From Thozetella sp. PMI_491 (lineage: Eukaryota > Ascomycota > Sordariomycetes > Chaetosphaeriales > Chaetosphaeriaceae): DNA of 64,000 nt. The DNA lies in the NCBI GenBank assembly GCA_021432635.1, contig MU270016.1:1011905-1075904 (forward strand), given 5' to 3'. Made by a program: the position numbers and the translations under genes. How positions within the stretch are numbered: position 1 is the first letter of the stretch; the number at the start of each line of letters is the position of its first letter. The notes under the pieces are model-generated. The model had not been told where the DNA came from and did not search any database. It worked only from the letters and a program-made list of their open reading frames with translations. Positions 49,153-61,357 of this stretch are shown piece after piece.

Positions 49153-50441
49153 CTATACCCCCTGGGCCTTTAGGAAACGAAAGATCTTGCTAAATGCCGT
49201 TGGGGCGATTTTGTGTAAATTCAAGTTGTGTCTGTTGCGTAGCACATTGTTAAACTTGCGGGCTAGGATGGATGTTATAGATTGGTGGATACGTACCCAG
49301 CAGGTAAGTCGTCTACTGTTTCAACAACCTTGGAGTTATTGAAGACACGGGTCAAATTTACAAGCTGTCCAATGCAGTTCCCTCCGCAGGCTGATACGTC
49401 GAACTGGCCCTGCAAGATCAGAACGGGAGCTGTGACGTCCTCAAAGCTAATGTCGGTTGAAAGCAGAGACGGAAGCTCAGCAAGTGCAAATGGCTCGCTG
49501 GCAACATCAAATGCCCATCGAGCGATCCGATGCTCGAAGTAAGGTTCCGCGAAGTAAATATATGCCTCGGAATAGAGATCCGCAGTAGTGAGATACGACG
49601 AGTTTAACTGACCCCAACGCGCCGGATTTAGTGTCTTCGCCACACGGAGACTGGCACCGGCAAGAAAGGGTTTAAAGTAGTCAAACGATCCACTGAACCC
49701 GGTGAGCACGAGTCCTTCAACGCCGACCTGACTGGCCGAGGCAGATGAGATGTACGAGCCATAGCTATGTCCAATCAGCGCAACCTTGGTGGCGTTCTCC
49801 ACACTGTAGGTGTATTCTATCAGTGCATTGAGAACTGCAACTTCCACTTGGAACTGCGCATCTTGCAGTGCGTCTACTCTATAGCGTATCGATCAGCCAG
49901 GGGCTTCGGAGGGCGCCAAGGGAAATATACAGAAGCAAAAATGATTTACCGTGATGATGACCCCACTCCAATGCGGTCGTAGCTAAGGACAGAGTATCCA
50001 GCTTCAACCGCTGCTGATACGAAATTGTAGTCGTTGCTGTTTGGTAGATTCGGTTGCCAGTACCTAGACGAGTGTCATCAGTCCTTATGTCTGCCGAATT
50101 CCAGCGCAACTTCACAGCACTGACAGCTTGGACTCGATGATACCATGGGTAAGAATTAGGGTCGATCCTCCTGTGCCGCATAATGTGGCACCAATTTGAT
50201 ACGTTGCGGTAACCGGTCCAACGGTCCCGGACACAGGCAAGGGATCATCAGGGAAGCCCGCGTCACGACGGGTGAGGCTCAAAGTTAGAGCAGCAGCATC
50301 CCAATCGTCATGAATGGTCAAGTTAATATTGAACCGCGGCGTAGTTACGGTAACCGGTATCTGGACCTCTCTGCATGTGGCAGCCGGGGCATGCGCAGCT
50401 GCGAGAGCCAAATGAGCTAAAATTAGGATACGTCTAAACAT
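49153..50441 (-). CDS. Secreted alpha/beta hydrolase
   Basis: Four exons (50441-50125, 50063-49950, 49878-49297, 49231-49153) give 363 aa. A signal peptide is visible (MFRRILILAHLALAAAHA). The fold signature includes THGIIES near the oxyanion strand, YDRIGVGSS, the nucleophile elbow GHSYGS, the acid region LILQGQFDVS, and the catalytic His restored by the last splice (LPAGHNLNLHKIAP). All three triad members are thus present. Cys pairs in the cap (ACGGNC) suit an extracellular protein. It may act on a small ester or lactone; the substrate is not known. It lies directly upstream of the GH79 relic on the same strand. Confidence 0.86.
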
Positions 50442-51833
50442 GACGAAGTGCACACTTGCCAGTGGACGAGAGAAGAAACGCAACAAGACGGCTCTCTCAT
50501 TGCGATTGGGGGTTCGTATTCTTCTACGAAGATATAAGTATTTGACGGATCTCGATAGCTGTGGATCGCTGTTTGTTGCTTATGTGGAGCTAAGGACTGG
50601 ATGAAGTAGTAAACCCGAGCTGACAAAAGGCGATCAGTAAGCGAGTTCCGCGCTTCGATCCTAACCCACCTCGAAATGGTAATCAAGGTTGACAATATGG
50701 AGGAGGGGACAAAATATTTGCCTCGCTCGCAAATGAGAATTTCACAGCTGGGGCTTGATCGAACCAGTTTGCTAGCAAGGAACAGTCTACGGGGTCACGA
50801 AAAGTTTTGCTCCATCCAATGAATGCATTACATTCTATCATATTTCCGACACTCCTTGCACAGAATGGGGTTCCTAAAAACCGCCGGAAACCGCCAACGT
50901 GAGTGCAGAAAGGTCACGCCTAATCCCAAAATGAATTACCTGTATCCCTGGTGATGGGAATGGGACCACGACGAAAGAGACTGTGCTGGCTGTTCTTGCC
51001 TAATGTTTGGTGCCATGATTGGTAGTTACAGAACAAGAGTGCGATACATGGGCATGGAGCTTGTGTCAACTCTATGTGCGTGCTGAGCTGACCTATTTAT
51101 ATGTGGTGACGTAATTGCCAAGGGCATGGACAGCCCTTCAAATGCCACTTGTTTGGATGTCTAGACATTGATGACGGTTTGTTTCGACCTTGTGAGGCCG
51201 TCAAGTTGGAGTTAACTCCTATGAGGCTCCTACTCAGTAGCGACTACGTCCCGTCGTCCAAAATATATCCCAAGCCAACTACCTAAGCATGGAAGAATGG
51301 CCCACAAAAAGGAAAACCGCCTGTCATGATGTCAAATGGCGTTCGCCTTATCTTTCATCACGAGGAAGACTCCCCACCAAGCCCCCTGCGCTCCACCGAT
51401 TTCTACGTACGACTAAATAAGGCATGTGATACGAAACAGTTATGCATAGTATCTGAAAGGCCCTGGCTCGATTGTCTCACGCTAACAAGTATTCCTAATT
51501 TCTCTATTACCCCTGGTCGGCCGCCGATCAAGGTCCCGGGCCAATTAAAGACGGCTCCTGGACACCGACTAGCCAGGGCCAGGATTATTATAGCCAGCCG
51601 AACCTGACCGCGACAAGATTTGACTGACCCGCCGCTTTCTGGAGGTTGCCCCAGCCCCTTCCCAGATCCTTCTTCCCATTCACTTTTCCATACTGCTCAG
51701 CCCTACAGCTATCGGCTCGGCTATCGTTCAGCTTGTACTATACCACCCGGACGATCTCTTCAAAATCGACATATGCTTACTTCGTGTGCTGAAGTATAGG
51801 GCGTGCTAGCCACCGTCCGAATTACGGCCAGAA
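50442..51833. other. 1.4-kb intergenic region
   Basis: Divergent promoter region between the alpha/beta hydrolase and the surface protein. No gene or repeat supported. Confidence 0.45.
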
Positions 51834-52954
51834 ATGTTGGGACGGCATTTTTTAGCCCTTTCCCTGGGCTGCGCGGCAGCAGGGGCGCAAAGAACCTGCT
51901 ACTGGCCTAATGGAGATGTTGCTACTGGCTTAATTCCATGCACCAACGACACCTACACACATTGCTGCGTATCCGAAAGTCTTTGCATGTCCAATGGCTA
52001 TTGTCTACGTACCTCGCAGCCCTACGTGCTCAATCGAGGCGGTTGTACGGACTCAAGCTGGGGTGCTGATTGCAATCCAAGATGTAGTAAGTATCTGCAG
52101 CCAAGCGCGGCCTCTTGACAACCCCCTCCGTGGTGTCCTGGGCTCATTTTTTCCTAGCTTTGGTGGCTCCCGCTGGCGGCATCCCCATCGTCTTGTTGAA
52201 CACCTCGAGTGGTGTGTCAAACTACTGCTGCGGCGAACCGGTCGGCACGGGCAGCGGGACTTCGGTACGATGCGAGAGCACCGAAGGTTCCTTTACCGTC
52301 CCGAATGGCGATCCCATTTACGGCTTCGCGCTTCTGGCCGGAGTTACCGACCCATCGATATCGACCTCGGCCTCAGCATCGGCCTCTGCATCGACATCGA
52401 CATCCGCTCCTGCTGCTTCTACCTCGGCTTCCGGAGCAGCCAGCGCTACGAGCGAGAGCGCCTCGGGGAATACATCAGGATCGATATCCCAGAACTCCGG
52501 ATCCAAAGAGGTAGCGGTTGGCGCCGGTGTGGGTGTCCCCTTGGGCGCCCTCGCCATCGCTGCGGTGTGTTGGGCGCTGTGGGAAAGAAGGAGAGCTCGA
52601 CGGGGGACGCCTGATGTGCACGAGCTCCCATCCCGCGACGTGTCGTACCCGCCATACTCGAAATCTCCCGACTCCGCGTATCCCAATTCCCAGATCTACC
52701 ACGATGCACCGGCGATGGCGCCACCGTCGTCTGGGCCGACATTATATAGTGGGCATACGCCGTCAGACATGCATGGCTCGCAGGTTGGCTTGTACCGGAA
52801 TGCAGACCCTGGATCATTTCAATACAGCACAACTACACCACCTCCGAATGCAACCCATGCGCCCGCAGAGATGCCCTTAAGTACCGCACCAGTGGAGATT
52901 ATGGACTGGAGGCATTTGTCAAGGGATAACTATGGGGGATTTGGCCATAACTAA
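51834..52954 (+). CDS. Cys-rich single-pass surface protein
   Basis: Exons 51834-52086 and 52158-52954 give 349 aa. A signal peptide (residues 1-18, ending AAAGAQ) is followed by an ectodomain with about ten Cys (CYWPNGDVATGLIPC, HCCVSESLC, NYCCGEP), a Ser/Thr/Ala stalk, one TM helix (GVGVPLGALAIAAVCWALW) with a stop-transfer ERRRARR, and a Pro/Tyr/Ser-rich cytosolic tail. Proteins with this plan are abundant in filamentous ascomycetes, mostly without known function; some act as cell-wall sensors. No WSC, CFEM or LysM domain is recognisable. The model assigns the splice that keeps the Cys pattern in frame. Confidence 0.82.
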
Positions 52955-53421
52955 GCATAGCGACGGTATATATTGGTCTTACATGGGTTATCGGCGAGAC
53001 ATTTTCGTTTTAGTTCTAGGCTTGGACCAAGACTTCTTTGAACTGGGCTTCTAATGAATGTCGACTAACTTGAACTACTTGTGTTGGTTCGTACTCCCCG
53101 CGTACTAACCTTCATTCACCTAGATATACTTTGACGTAAGGAATACAAGCCATGTAAATTCGCCTCCGGTGAAGAACAGCTACTGTGCAATCAAGTCAAA
53201 TTGCCACAGTTCCTATCAGTTCTCCAGACATAGAGTGAAGCCAGTATCAAGGGGACTAGCGTCAAGATGGATCAAGTCTAACTATATTCCATACTCTATC
53301 GTTTGGCTGACACCCCTTTTATATAATAATGTATATACAAATTTATTGTTCGTACCATTGCCAGGGGTGTAAGAGGACAGCATGCTCGGCACCTGCACGA
53401 GTGTTTCAGCCACGGCCCTGT
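52955..53421. other. Intergenic region between convergent genes
   Basis: 3' flanks only; no gene seen. Confidence 0.5.
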
Positions 53422-55495
53422 TCAACTGCCAAAAATGCTAGCACTATTATCAATGAGGTAAGCCAGCGCCTCCGCTCGCCAAGTATCTGGCTCAACGACA
53501 GCCAAGCCCTTTTCTTCCTGGTCAAATCGGTAGTTGACGCCGTATCCGTCCAGGGCATCACTTCCGTTGGCGGCATATACCGGCCACTCAGGAATTACGT
53601 CACCCTTATAGCCCCCGCATAGACCGTGGTTGTTAGGATCCAGGGTGTGGACGAACGAGATCCACATTCGATCTATCGTTATTAGAAAAAAGTGTGTTAG
53701 CAAGGGTGTGCAAAGATCCTCGATATTCTGTCGGATAGCCATAGACCGTAGTAACCGGAGGGGGGCGTACTCATCAGTCTCGCCAGAGCAACGAGCTCGG
53801 GGCCGACGCCTGCGAACTCGCTTCCCGCAGGATACCATGGCGCCACGTAGCCATTCCCGCCTTCGTTGTCAAAGACTGCCTGGATCTCGGAAAAGTGTGT
53901 CGTACCAACAAAGTCAGGGAAACCACCGATCGGCCATGCTGCGAAGTTATAAGAGTACACCGGCACTCCATACTTGGCCCAGTATTGAGAGCTGACCCTT
54001 CTGCCTCGGTGTATGGTCATGTCGCCGGCAAGGCTGGCAACGCGAGCGTACTGGGCCCCGAATGTATCGTTCAGCCGGCCACGGTGCGAGTGTGGAGTGC
54101 CGATGGCGGGAATATCGGGGTAGAGCACGGAAAGAGCAGCAAGGGCGGCGTCCACCATGGTAGTATTCCGCACGTATCCTCTTGCTACATCAAGGAACGA
54201 GGTTGTGTTGGGGTACGAGACCTTCGGCAAGGCGCCAACGGACGGGGGCGATCCGACAAAGCCAGTACCTTCGTCAACATTGCTGCCAATAAGTAGCGGG
54301 ACCTTCACAAACTGCCCAGCTTTGATTTGGACCGTGTTTGGTGCCTGTAGGAACACGCCGTCGTAGACTGGTGCGTACCGGCCGTTTGTCTGATTGACAG
54401 CGTTGGTGTAATTCGCCGTCGACACGCTTCGGAGGCAGGCAAGTGCGTCCACCGCTCCAGTACAGCCAGTGAGGTTCAAAATTGAGTTCCAGGTCGCTAA
54501 GCTCTGGCTCTCTGTAGGCGGCTGACCAGACAGCGGACCACCGCTATCAGCAATAGCTGCCCGGAATAAGCCATCGTCGCGGCCTCCGTAGGCCAAGAGT
54601 TGTTGGCCAGCACTCATGGCCCCGGCAGATTGGCCCCAGATAGTCACTTTGGACCGATCACCTCCAAAAGCGTGAATATTCTCCTATAAAATTTCTTAGC
54701 AAATCTCTAGATAGCCGTGGCGCTCCGTATATAAAGCCGGCCGTACCTGCACCCAATGTAGGGCAAGCCTCTGGTCCTGGAGGCCGAGGTTGGCAACGCC
54801 TGCCTTTCGGATTGCCTCGCTGTCGAGGAAGCCAAATCCATTTAACCGGTAGTTAATGCTCGCAGCCACAATGGGCTTCCCCGCGGAAACAGAGTTCTTG
54901 ACAAAGAATGTCAAGTTGTATCGCGGGTCGGCGTTGAGCCCCTGGATGAACCCTCCACTAATGGCTGTAGGTGAGTATTTATACCGGAAAATATTACTGC
55001 AGAGCGTAATATACTTGGGGACTTACCCGTATATCCAAATCAGAACAGGCAAGCTTTGGTTCTCGTAGCCCGACGGTCGGTATATGTTGATACTGAGGCA
55101 GTCTTCGGAGATGGGCCTGTTGATCTCTGCAGCCTGTATGCGCCAGAAGCGGTTAACATTTGGCCCGCAGATCTCGTCGATGCCATCTTCAATAACTGCG
55201 AGTGAATACAGACCGAAAATCCAATACATCCTGGCCCGAGCTGAGTGCCACTGCGCACTCCTGCAAAGGATGAGTTCAAAGAAGCAGGTAGGGCAAGTCG
55301 CAAGTTACCGGTAGCCGGTTGCGCGAACGGGATGCCTAAGAAATAGTCGACATTGTAGAAGTCATTATGCACACCAACGTAGGTGCCATTCTTCACGGTC
55401 GCAGTAGGGGCCGCAGGCGTCTCAGCGCGCTGCTGAATGACTGTAGCCCCAGCCGTCAGCCATAGCAGCCACGTGAACAGCAACATGCGCATCAT
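53422..55495 (-). CDS. Secreted type-B carboxylesterase/lipase
   Basis: Five exons (55495-55214, 55133-55027, 54957-54747, 54683-53771, 53672-53422) give 587 aa, standard for the family. A signal peptide is present (MLLFTWLLWLTAGA). Visible: GIPFAQPATGNLR, SEDCLSINIYRPSG, the oxyanion GGGF restored by the exon 2/3 splice, the nucleophile elbow GQSAGAMS, the acid NVDEGTGF and the His region GTTHFSEIQ, so the Ser-Glu-His triad is complete. It hydrolyses carboxylic esters outside the cell; whether lipase-like or cholinesterase-like is not clear. A second member of the family lies at 62230-64000 in the same orientation, but the two are not close copies. Confidence 0.92.
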
Positions 55496-56479
55496 GACTG
55501 CTAAGAAAGTCTCAGTGCCTGGTAACCTAGCGGCTTGGCCTGGTGTAGGACAGCTTTGGAACGATACGTGAAAGCGGTTGCTAGACGGGGCTAGGTCGAA
55601 GGAAAAAGAAGATGATATTTGCCATTAAGTAGGCTAGTGCTTGACTGTCTCCACTACTACTTCTGGAACTTCTTCCTTGCGTTCACATCATCGTCTGAGA
55701 TGGCTCCGAATTTTCTTGCCGAGCGCCAACAGACTGGAAAAGTGATTAACCGTTCTTCTGCCAGGGTATGTGACCACCTCCACATCGCTAAGATTGCATG
55801 GGGTATGGCGTGCGGGGATTGAGGGGACCCCGGGACACCCCATTGTTGTCGGTACTCTAGCGCGACGTATGTACCTTACTGCAGGGCCTACAGGCGAAGG
55901 GCCACTTCCGGGTTGTCGGAGTCTACGGAGCGTAGGCTGGCTTCACCTTCACGGCAGGTGAGGATGGTTCTGGTTACCCAAGGTAGGTAGGGTAAGCTAT
56001 TCTCCCCAACCCTACTCGAGCTACCCTTAAAAGCTCTTTACTTTTATCCCTCCCAACCAGCCCCCTGTCTTACACTCTGTCAACTAGTTCGGCTGTACGC
56101 CGCAAAGACAATTAAAATCCCGGCTCGCCCGACAGATTCAAAGATAGGCTTCTTAAATACCGCAAGTTGTGGTTTACGAGATCCTGGAGCCAGAAGAGCA
56201 AGATGCTGTGGGCCATTCAGAACCAAGAATTGACGACAGCAAGTCGGGTGTGGTCTGTGCGCATGTTGCACTTTCGTGCTGCTAGCAGCCAAGCGTCTTA
56301 TTGGCTGGGAGGTCAAGGACTGGGAGGGCCTGATTGAGGATTGAGGCTGCTCAGCCCGGCATGTTTGTCGTGCGGAGTCAAGTGCTCTCGACAATCTGTC
56401 GCCAGGCTCACACGTCTTAGGTGAATCAAGGGCACGCTAAAAACGTCTAAAAAGCAGTTGGAGTCACTAGAAAGGGGAG
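55496..56479. other. Divergent promoter region, esterase / NLR
   Basis: 984 bp with no gene. Contains a pyrimidine-rich stretch near 56050-56085 but no recognised element. Confidence 0.45.
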
Positions 56480-59400
56480 ATGGCCTCCCCGGTATCTCCC
56501 AAAATCCTTTCTCTCGGTAAGGCTCCGCGCGCCCAACATTTTTCGACCTTAGCTGACGGGGCTCAAGATGGCGGTGGCATCCGCGGCCTCTCGAGCCTCC
56601 TCATACTTGAGAGTGTCATGGAGAAGGTCCGCGATACGGAAAGCCTTGGCCAGATCCCGCGGCCGTGCGACTACTTCGATTTGATCGGGGGTACGAGCAC
56701 GGGAGGGTAAGGCTACCCGTTGCCTATGTCCCGTTGCATACCTGACTATAAGTGTAGAATTATTGCCATCATGCTCGGGAGACTGAGAATGACAGTCGAT
56801 GAGTGCATCCGAGCCTATAAAGAGGTTGCCCAGCAGGCGTTCACTCCCAAGCGGACCGCGATACTGCCTGCCCGGCCGACTGGTGCCTTTTCTGCCAAGG
56901 CTCTCGAGGCTGCGATCAAGCGGACAATTAAAGAGCACTGTATTAACCCAGGATGCGTCTCTCGTCGTAATGCAGGCCAGAACACCACCGAGACGTGTAG
57001 ACATGACGAAATGGCCTTCCGCGATGGGACATGCACAAAGACGTAAGCCGCTAGTCGAGGTGGCCGCGATGGACGTGTTCTAGGTGAACAAGGCTGATAT
57101 TTCATAGCGTGGTTCTCGCAATCACCAAAGCAAATGTCGATGCACCGCCAACCTTGTTCAAAACGTACGATACAGCCACTAGTCTGGCCGGTTGTAAAAT
57201 CTGGGAAGTTGCACGCGCTACCTCAGCAGCGACGACGTTTTTCAAGTCCATCAAAGTGGGGCGAGATGAGATCGAGTTTGTTGACGCCGGCTTTGGGTAT
57301 AACAACCCGTGCGAGATCCTCATTGAGGAAGCCGAGCGTCAGTTTCCTAATAGCAGCCAACTGCGGATCCTCAGCATCGGCACGGGTCTCGGCGATGTGG
57401 TTACTATCGCAAACTCGCGCCGGTCCATTATCAATGCGTTGAAGAAAATGGCATCCTCTTCTAACCAGGTAGCAGCCCGTCTGGGAAACAAATACAGGAA
57501 TGATAACCGATACTGCAGGCTGAACGTCGACCAAGGTCTTCATGACGTTACCCTCTCTGATTGGGACAAGGCCAGCAGCATCATATCTCATACTGCTGCC
57601 TACATATCAAAAAACGAAAAAAGTATCGACAGCCTTGTTCAGCACTTTGCCGCTATCGAACAAATCGGGTATGGACATACGCGCGGCACTACATACGCAG
57701 AGAGTTGGATGAGCATTAGCAATAGACGGATCCAGCCACAGGAGTTGCAGCTTACAGCTCTTAATAACGTGGATGCATCTTCTTGTTAGTAATTGAGGTG
57801 TCTGCCTACTTATCCCGTGGCATCGCGCTAACCTGGTGGTAGCAGTAACCCCGTCGCCATGCTACTACGTCCCATTCCGACAGAACCATCGGTTTGTGGG
57901 GCGAGAAGACATACTCAGTGTCCTCAAAGACAAACTATACGTCGAAGGCCGCTATACGATGTCGCTCGTGGGTCTAGGTGGCATGGGCAAAACACAAGTT
58001 GCACTGGAGCTAGCACACTGGACGAGACGCAACAAGCCGGAGTACTCTATCTTCTGGGTCCCGGCATTGAGTTCTGCTACATTTGAACGGGCGTATACAG
58101 ATATGGCAAGGATTCTGGGAATTGAAAGAACATCTAACGAGGACGAGCTGAAAGAGCTGGTTCAACAGTATCTGAGCTCCGATTCAAGCGGCCCATGGGT
58201 TCTTATTCTGGACAATGCGGACGACATGGACGTTGTTGCCGCGACGAGTCGATATCTTCCCGAAAGCCAGAACGGCCGCATACTTATCACGACGCGGTCA
58301 CGAGACGTGGCATTATCGATCGGCGATGGGGAACTCGTCGATCTTCAGATGATGAGCCCGAAAGAAGCGAAAGAAGTATTACAGCAGTGGTTGACCGCGG
58401 AAGCTTTGCAAGACCACGCAGCAGTGGATGAGCTCATAAGAGAGCTGACATATCTGCCCTTGGCTATTGCACAAGCGGCAGCGTACTTGAAACGGAACCA
58501 AATGCATATTACAGCATACCTTGACCTGCTGCGAGGGACAGAGAAGACAATGATAAGCCTTCTGAGTCGAGAGTTTCATGAAAATACTCAATACCGCCAG
58601 TCATCCAATGCTGTTGCAACCACTTGGTTGGTATCGTTTGAGCAGATCCGCAAGTTCGATCCAGATGCAGCTCATCTTCTCCGATTCATCTCTCAGATTG
58701 AACCAAAGGCTATACCTCAGTCTATCCTGCCTAGGGCAGAATCGAAAGAGAAGATATTCCACGCCATCGGCACACTGTGTGGATATAACTTCCTCAGTAG
58801 ACGACATGAAAGCGACATGTTCGATATGCACAGCCTAGTGCATGTATCGACGAGACTCTGGGTAGAAAATCACGGCCTAAAGGGAGACATAGAAACCGAA
58901 ATCATTCATCATCTCTTTGCGACTATCCCATACCCTTGGTCTGAAGGGGTAAGGCCAGAAACTTGGAGGCCATACCTTCCCCATGCGTTGCGATTACTAC
59001 GGTCGAGCGAAAACAGTCCAATACTCAAGAGACAGGTTCTATCACATCAGGTCGGGCTATGTCTGCATTATGACCGCCGTTTTAAAGAGGAAATTCCTCT
59101 TCTTGAATCGGCATTGCGGTGGATGAAAGAGAATTTAAGAGGAGAGCACCCAATTCGACTAAGAACAGAGTGTTTACTCGCTGGCGCATACCTTTTTGTC
59201 CAACGTATCAAAGAAGCCATCGTTATTTTGGAGTTAGTGGTAGCTACTGAAGCGCGAATACTGTCAGAGGAGGACCGCAGTCGACTTGCTTCGCAGCACA
59301 CGCTTGCCAGCGCGTATCTCAACGACGGGCGNNNNNNNNNNNNNNNNNNNNNNNNNNNNNNNNNNNNNNNNNNNNNNNNNNNNNNNNNNNNNNNNNNNNN

Positions 59401-60042
59401 NNNNNNNNNNNNNNNNNNNNNNNNNNNNNNNNNNNNNNNNNNNNNNNNNNNNNNNNNNNNNNNNNNNNNNNNNNNNNNNNNNNNNNNNNNNNNNNNNNNN
59501 NNNNNNNNNNNNNNNNNNNNNNNNNNNNNNNNNNNNNNNNNNNNNNNNNNNNNNNNNNNNNNNNNNNNNNNNNNNNNNNNNNNNNNNNNNNNNNNNNNNN
59601 NNNNNNNNNNNNNNNNNNNNNNNNNNNNNNNNNNNNNNNNNNNNNNNNNNNNNNNNNNNNNNNNNNNNNNNNNNNNNNNNNNNNNNNNNNNNNNNNNNNN
59701 NNNNNNNNNNNNNNNNNNNNNNNNNNNNNNNNNNNNNNNNNNNNNNNNNNNNNNNNNNNNNNNNNNNNNNNNNNNNNNNNNNNNNNNNNNNNNNNNNNNN
59801 NNNNNNNNNNNNNNNNNNNNNNNNNNNNNNNNNNNNNNNNNNNNNNNNNNNNNNNNNNNNNNNNNNNNNNNNNNNNNNNNNNNNNNNNNNNNNNNNNNNN
59901 NNNNNNNNNNNNNNAAGCAATCGACATATTAGAGCATGTAGTAGCTACTGAAGCGCGAATACTGCCGGAAGAGGATAGTGACCGGAGACTGTCAGCAGAG
60001 CTTCTAGTGAAGGCATTGCGGACGAGAGATTCCGCCAAGTAA
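56480..60042 (+). CDS. NLR-like receptor: patatin - NB-ARC - TPR
   Basis: Fungal STAND/NOD-like protein. Exons 56480-56516, 56568-56706, 56758-57042, 57108-57784, 57843-60042; the last contains an N gap (59332-59914). The patatin-like phospholipase A2 domain (about 1-330) has DGGGIRG, GTSTGG (Ser nucleophile) and DAGFGYNNP (catalytic Asp), all intact. The first intron restores ILSLDGGGIRG. NB-ARC: P-loop GLGGMGKT at 423-430, Walker B WVLILDN, ILITTRSRD, YLPLAIAQAAAYL, and MHSLVH in the MHD position. The C-terminal TPR region has 42-residue units; those flanking the gap are nearly identical (AI-IL--VVATEARIL--ED). The domain order is that of Neurospora PLP-1, which causes germling death when it meets an incompatible SEC-9 SNARE. 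Likely role: non-self or pathogen sensing, with the lipase as effector. Confidence 0.93.
59200..59331 (+). repeat. TPR unit left of the gap
   Basis: Encodes a roughly 42-residue TPR unit containing VVATEARILSEEDRSRLASQ; the same pattern (VVATEARILPEED) recurs right of the gap at 59917-60000. High identity between units is what usually collapses an assembly. Confidence 0.8.
59332..59914. other. Assembly gap (583 N) inside the TPR repeats
   Basis: The run of N interrupts exon 5 of the NLR gene. Its length does not preserve the reading frame between the two flanks (2 + 583 + 2 nt is not a multiple of three), so the size is an estimate. About 4-5 units of 126 nt would fit. Confidence 0.97.
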
Positions 60043-60311
60043 CATAAACGGCTCTATTCGTATTTGCTCTTCGTCTTTCTGGCCTACTCAGTGTGCTACT
60101 TATCGCAGTAAATAGAAAGATGGTCTTTGAGTTGTAGTGATAATTCACAAAGACTGTGGATACCACCACGCCGGAGATACTCATTTTTATCATCAGAACC
60201 TAACGCGGACATATTCTTCTGTATTATTGGGAATCCGTACGAGAGTTAAGTGAGTCCAACTTTTCTCGTTTGATCATAGCACCGTCCTAGAAGGGAAGTA
60301 TTAGCCCAGAC
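60043..60311. other. Spacer between convergent genes
   Basis: 3' flanks of the NLR and reductase genes; nothing else seen. Confidence 0.5.
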
Positions 60312-61181
60312 TTACATTGACGGCGGCAAGAACACATTAAATGTAGCGGAAACTCGATTCCCGACGCTTAGTATCGAAGAAACCATCATACGTACCAGCA
60401 TTCCATCCCAACCAAACGTGCTGATCAACCAAGCAGCGGTGGAGAATGCTGCCCTCCACAAGATGGGTTTCGGCTTATCGTTCACCAGGTCTGTTACCAC
60501 CTGCTTGGCGTAGTCTTCCGGTGCGGTCCATTTCACGCCATCCAAGAACTCCCGTTTTTCGATTCGGGATTTGATGGGGGTGTAAAAGCTACCCTCGGGT
60601 ACCTTGCTCCCGGCGTCAGCATTTTTGAATAAATGGCTCTCGACCGACCCAGTCACGACCGTGACTACTCTGACGCCCAACGGTGCGAGCTCGAGGCGGA
60701 GGGTATTCCCGAATGACATTATCGCTGCTTTCGAGGCATTATACGCCGTTTGGTATGGCGGATTCAAGACTTGGTTGACGGAACCGATGCTTGCCACAAG
60801 TCCGCGGGCCTCGATTAGCAGAGGTAAAAAGGCATGTGTCACAGCAAAAACACCAAAGATGTTCGTGTCGAGCACGTGTCGAAGGTCTTGGATGTTGCAG
60901 TCCGCGAAGGGTAGGACATGCTGTATGCCTGCATTGTTGACGAGGATATCCAGCCTCCCATCCGTAACTTTACGGACAGTGTCGACGGCAGCTGCGATAG
61001 AGTCTGCACATAACACATCCATCTCCAAAGTGTCGATGCCAAGCTCCTTTAGCTCTGCCATCTTGGAGGCACTCCTGGCGGTGGCGAAGACATTCAGGCC
61101 TCTCTTGCGGAACTCGCGGGCTAAGGCGTCGCCGATGCCGCCCCGGCTACACCCGGTGATAAGGACTGTCTTGGCCGTCAT
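60312..61181 (-). CDS. Short-chain reductase, Ayr1-like
   Basis: Single exon, 289 aa from the ATG at 61181. Classical SDR: TGCSRGGIG (cofactor loop), NNAG (LVNNAGIQ), active-site Ser in SIGSVNQV, and YNASK (Tyr/Lys pair). ARSASK after beta2 suits NADPH. The closest known type is yeast Ayr1, the NADPH-dependent 1-acyl-dihydroxyacetone-phosphate reductase of lipid droplets and ER, and the hydrophobic C-terminal stretch (FSTAAWLISTFGWDGML) fits membrane association. Other SDRs of this subgroup act on steroids or retinoids, so the substrate is tentative. The inverted-repeat element at 61358-61856 begins 177 bp upstream of its start codon and may affect its promoter. Confidence 0.88.
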   Translation of the reverse strand: MTAKTVLITGCSRGGIGDALAREFRKRGLNVFATARSASKMAELKELGIDTLEMDVLCADSIAAAVDTVRKVTDGRLDILVNNAGIQHVLPFADCNIQDLRHVLDTNIFGVFAVTHAFLPLLIEARGLVASIGSVNQVLNPPYQTAYNASKAAIMSFGNTLRLELAPLGVRVVTVVTGSVESHLFKNADAGSKVPEGSFYTPIKSRIEKREFLDGVKWTAPEDYAKQVVTDLVNDKPKPILWRAAFSTAAWLISTFGWDGMLVRMMVSSILSVGNRVSATFNVFLPPSM

Positions 61182-61357
61182 CGCGTCGTGGTTACGGATC
61201 AAACAGGGACAGCTTATCTTTTGCGGATGCTGATTCCAACACCAACTCAGCTTCTGTTCCCCGCACAATCTTACCTAGTTGGCCGGGATACGAAGTTCGA
61301 GTCACGTGCTGATCTGCTCGCTAAAAGGGTAATCACTTGCCACCCCGGCGACAATAT

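Noticed and set aside
54957-55026. Alternative acceptor CTACAG for intron 2 of the first carboxylesterase
   Set aside because: It would insert Ala-Ile-Ser into the oxyanion loop; the next AG restores the conserved GGGF.
55265-55318. Possible intron GTAACT...TTTGCAG in exon 1 of the first carboxylesterase
   Set aside because: The unspliced sequence keeps the family pattern TGNLR and VRSGTQ, so no intron is needed.
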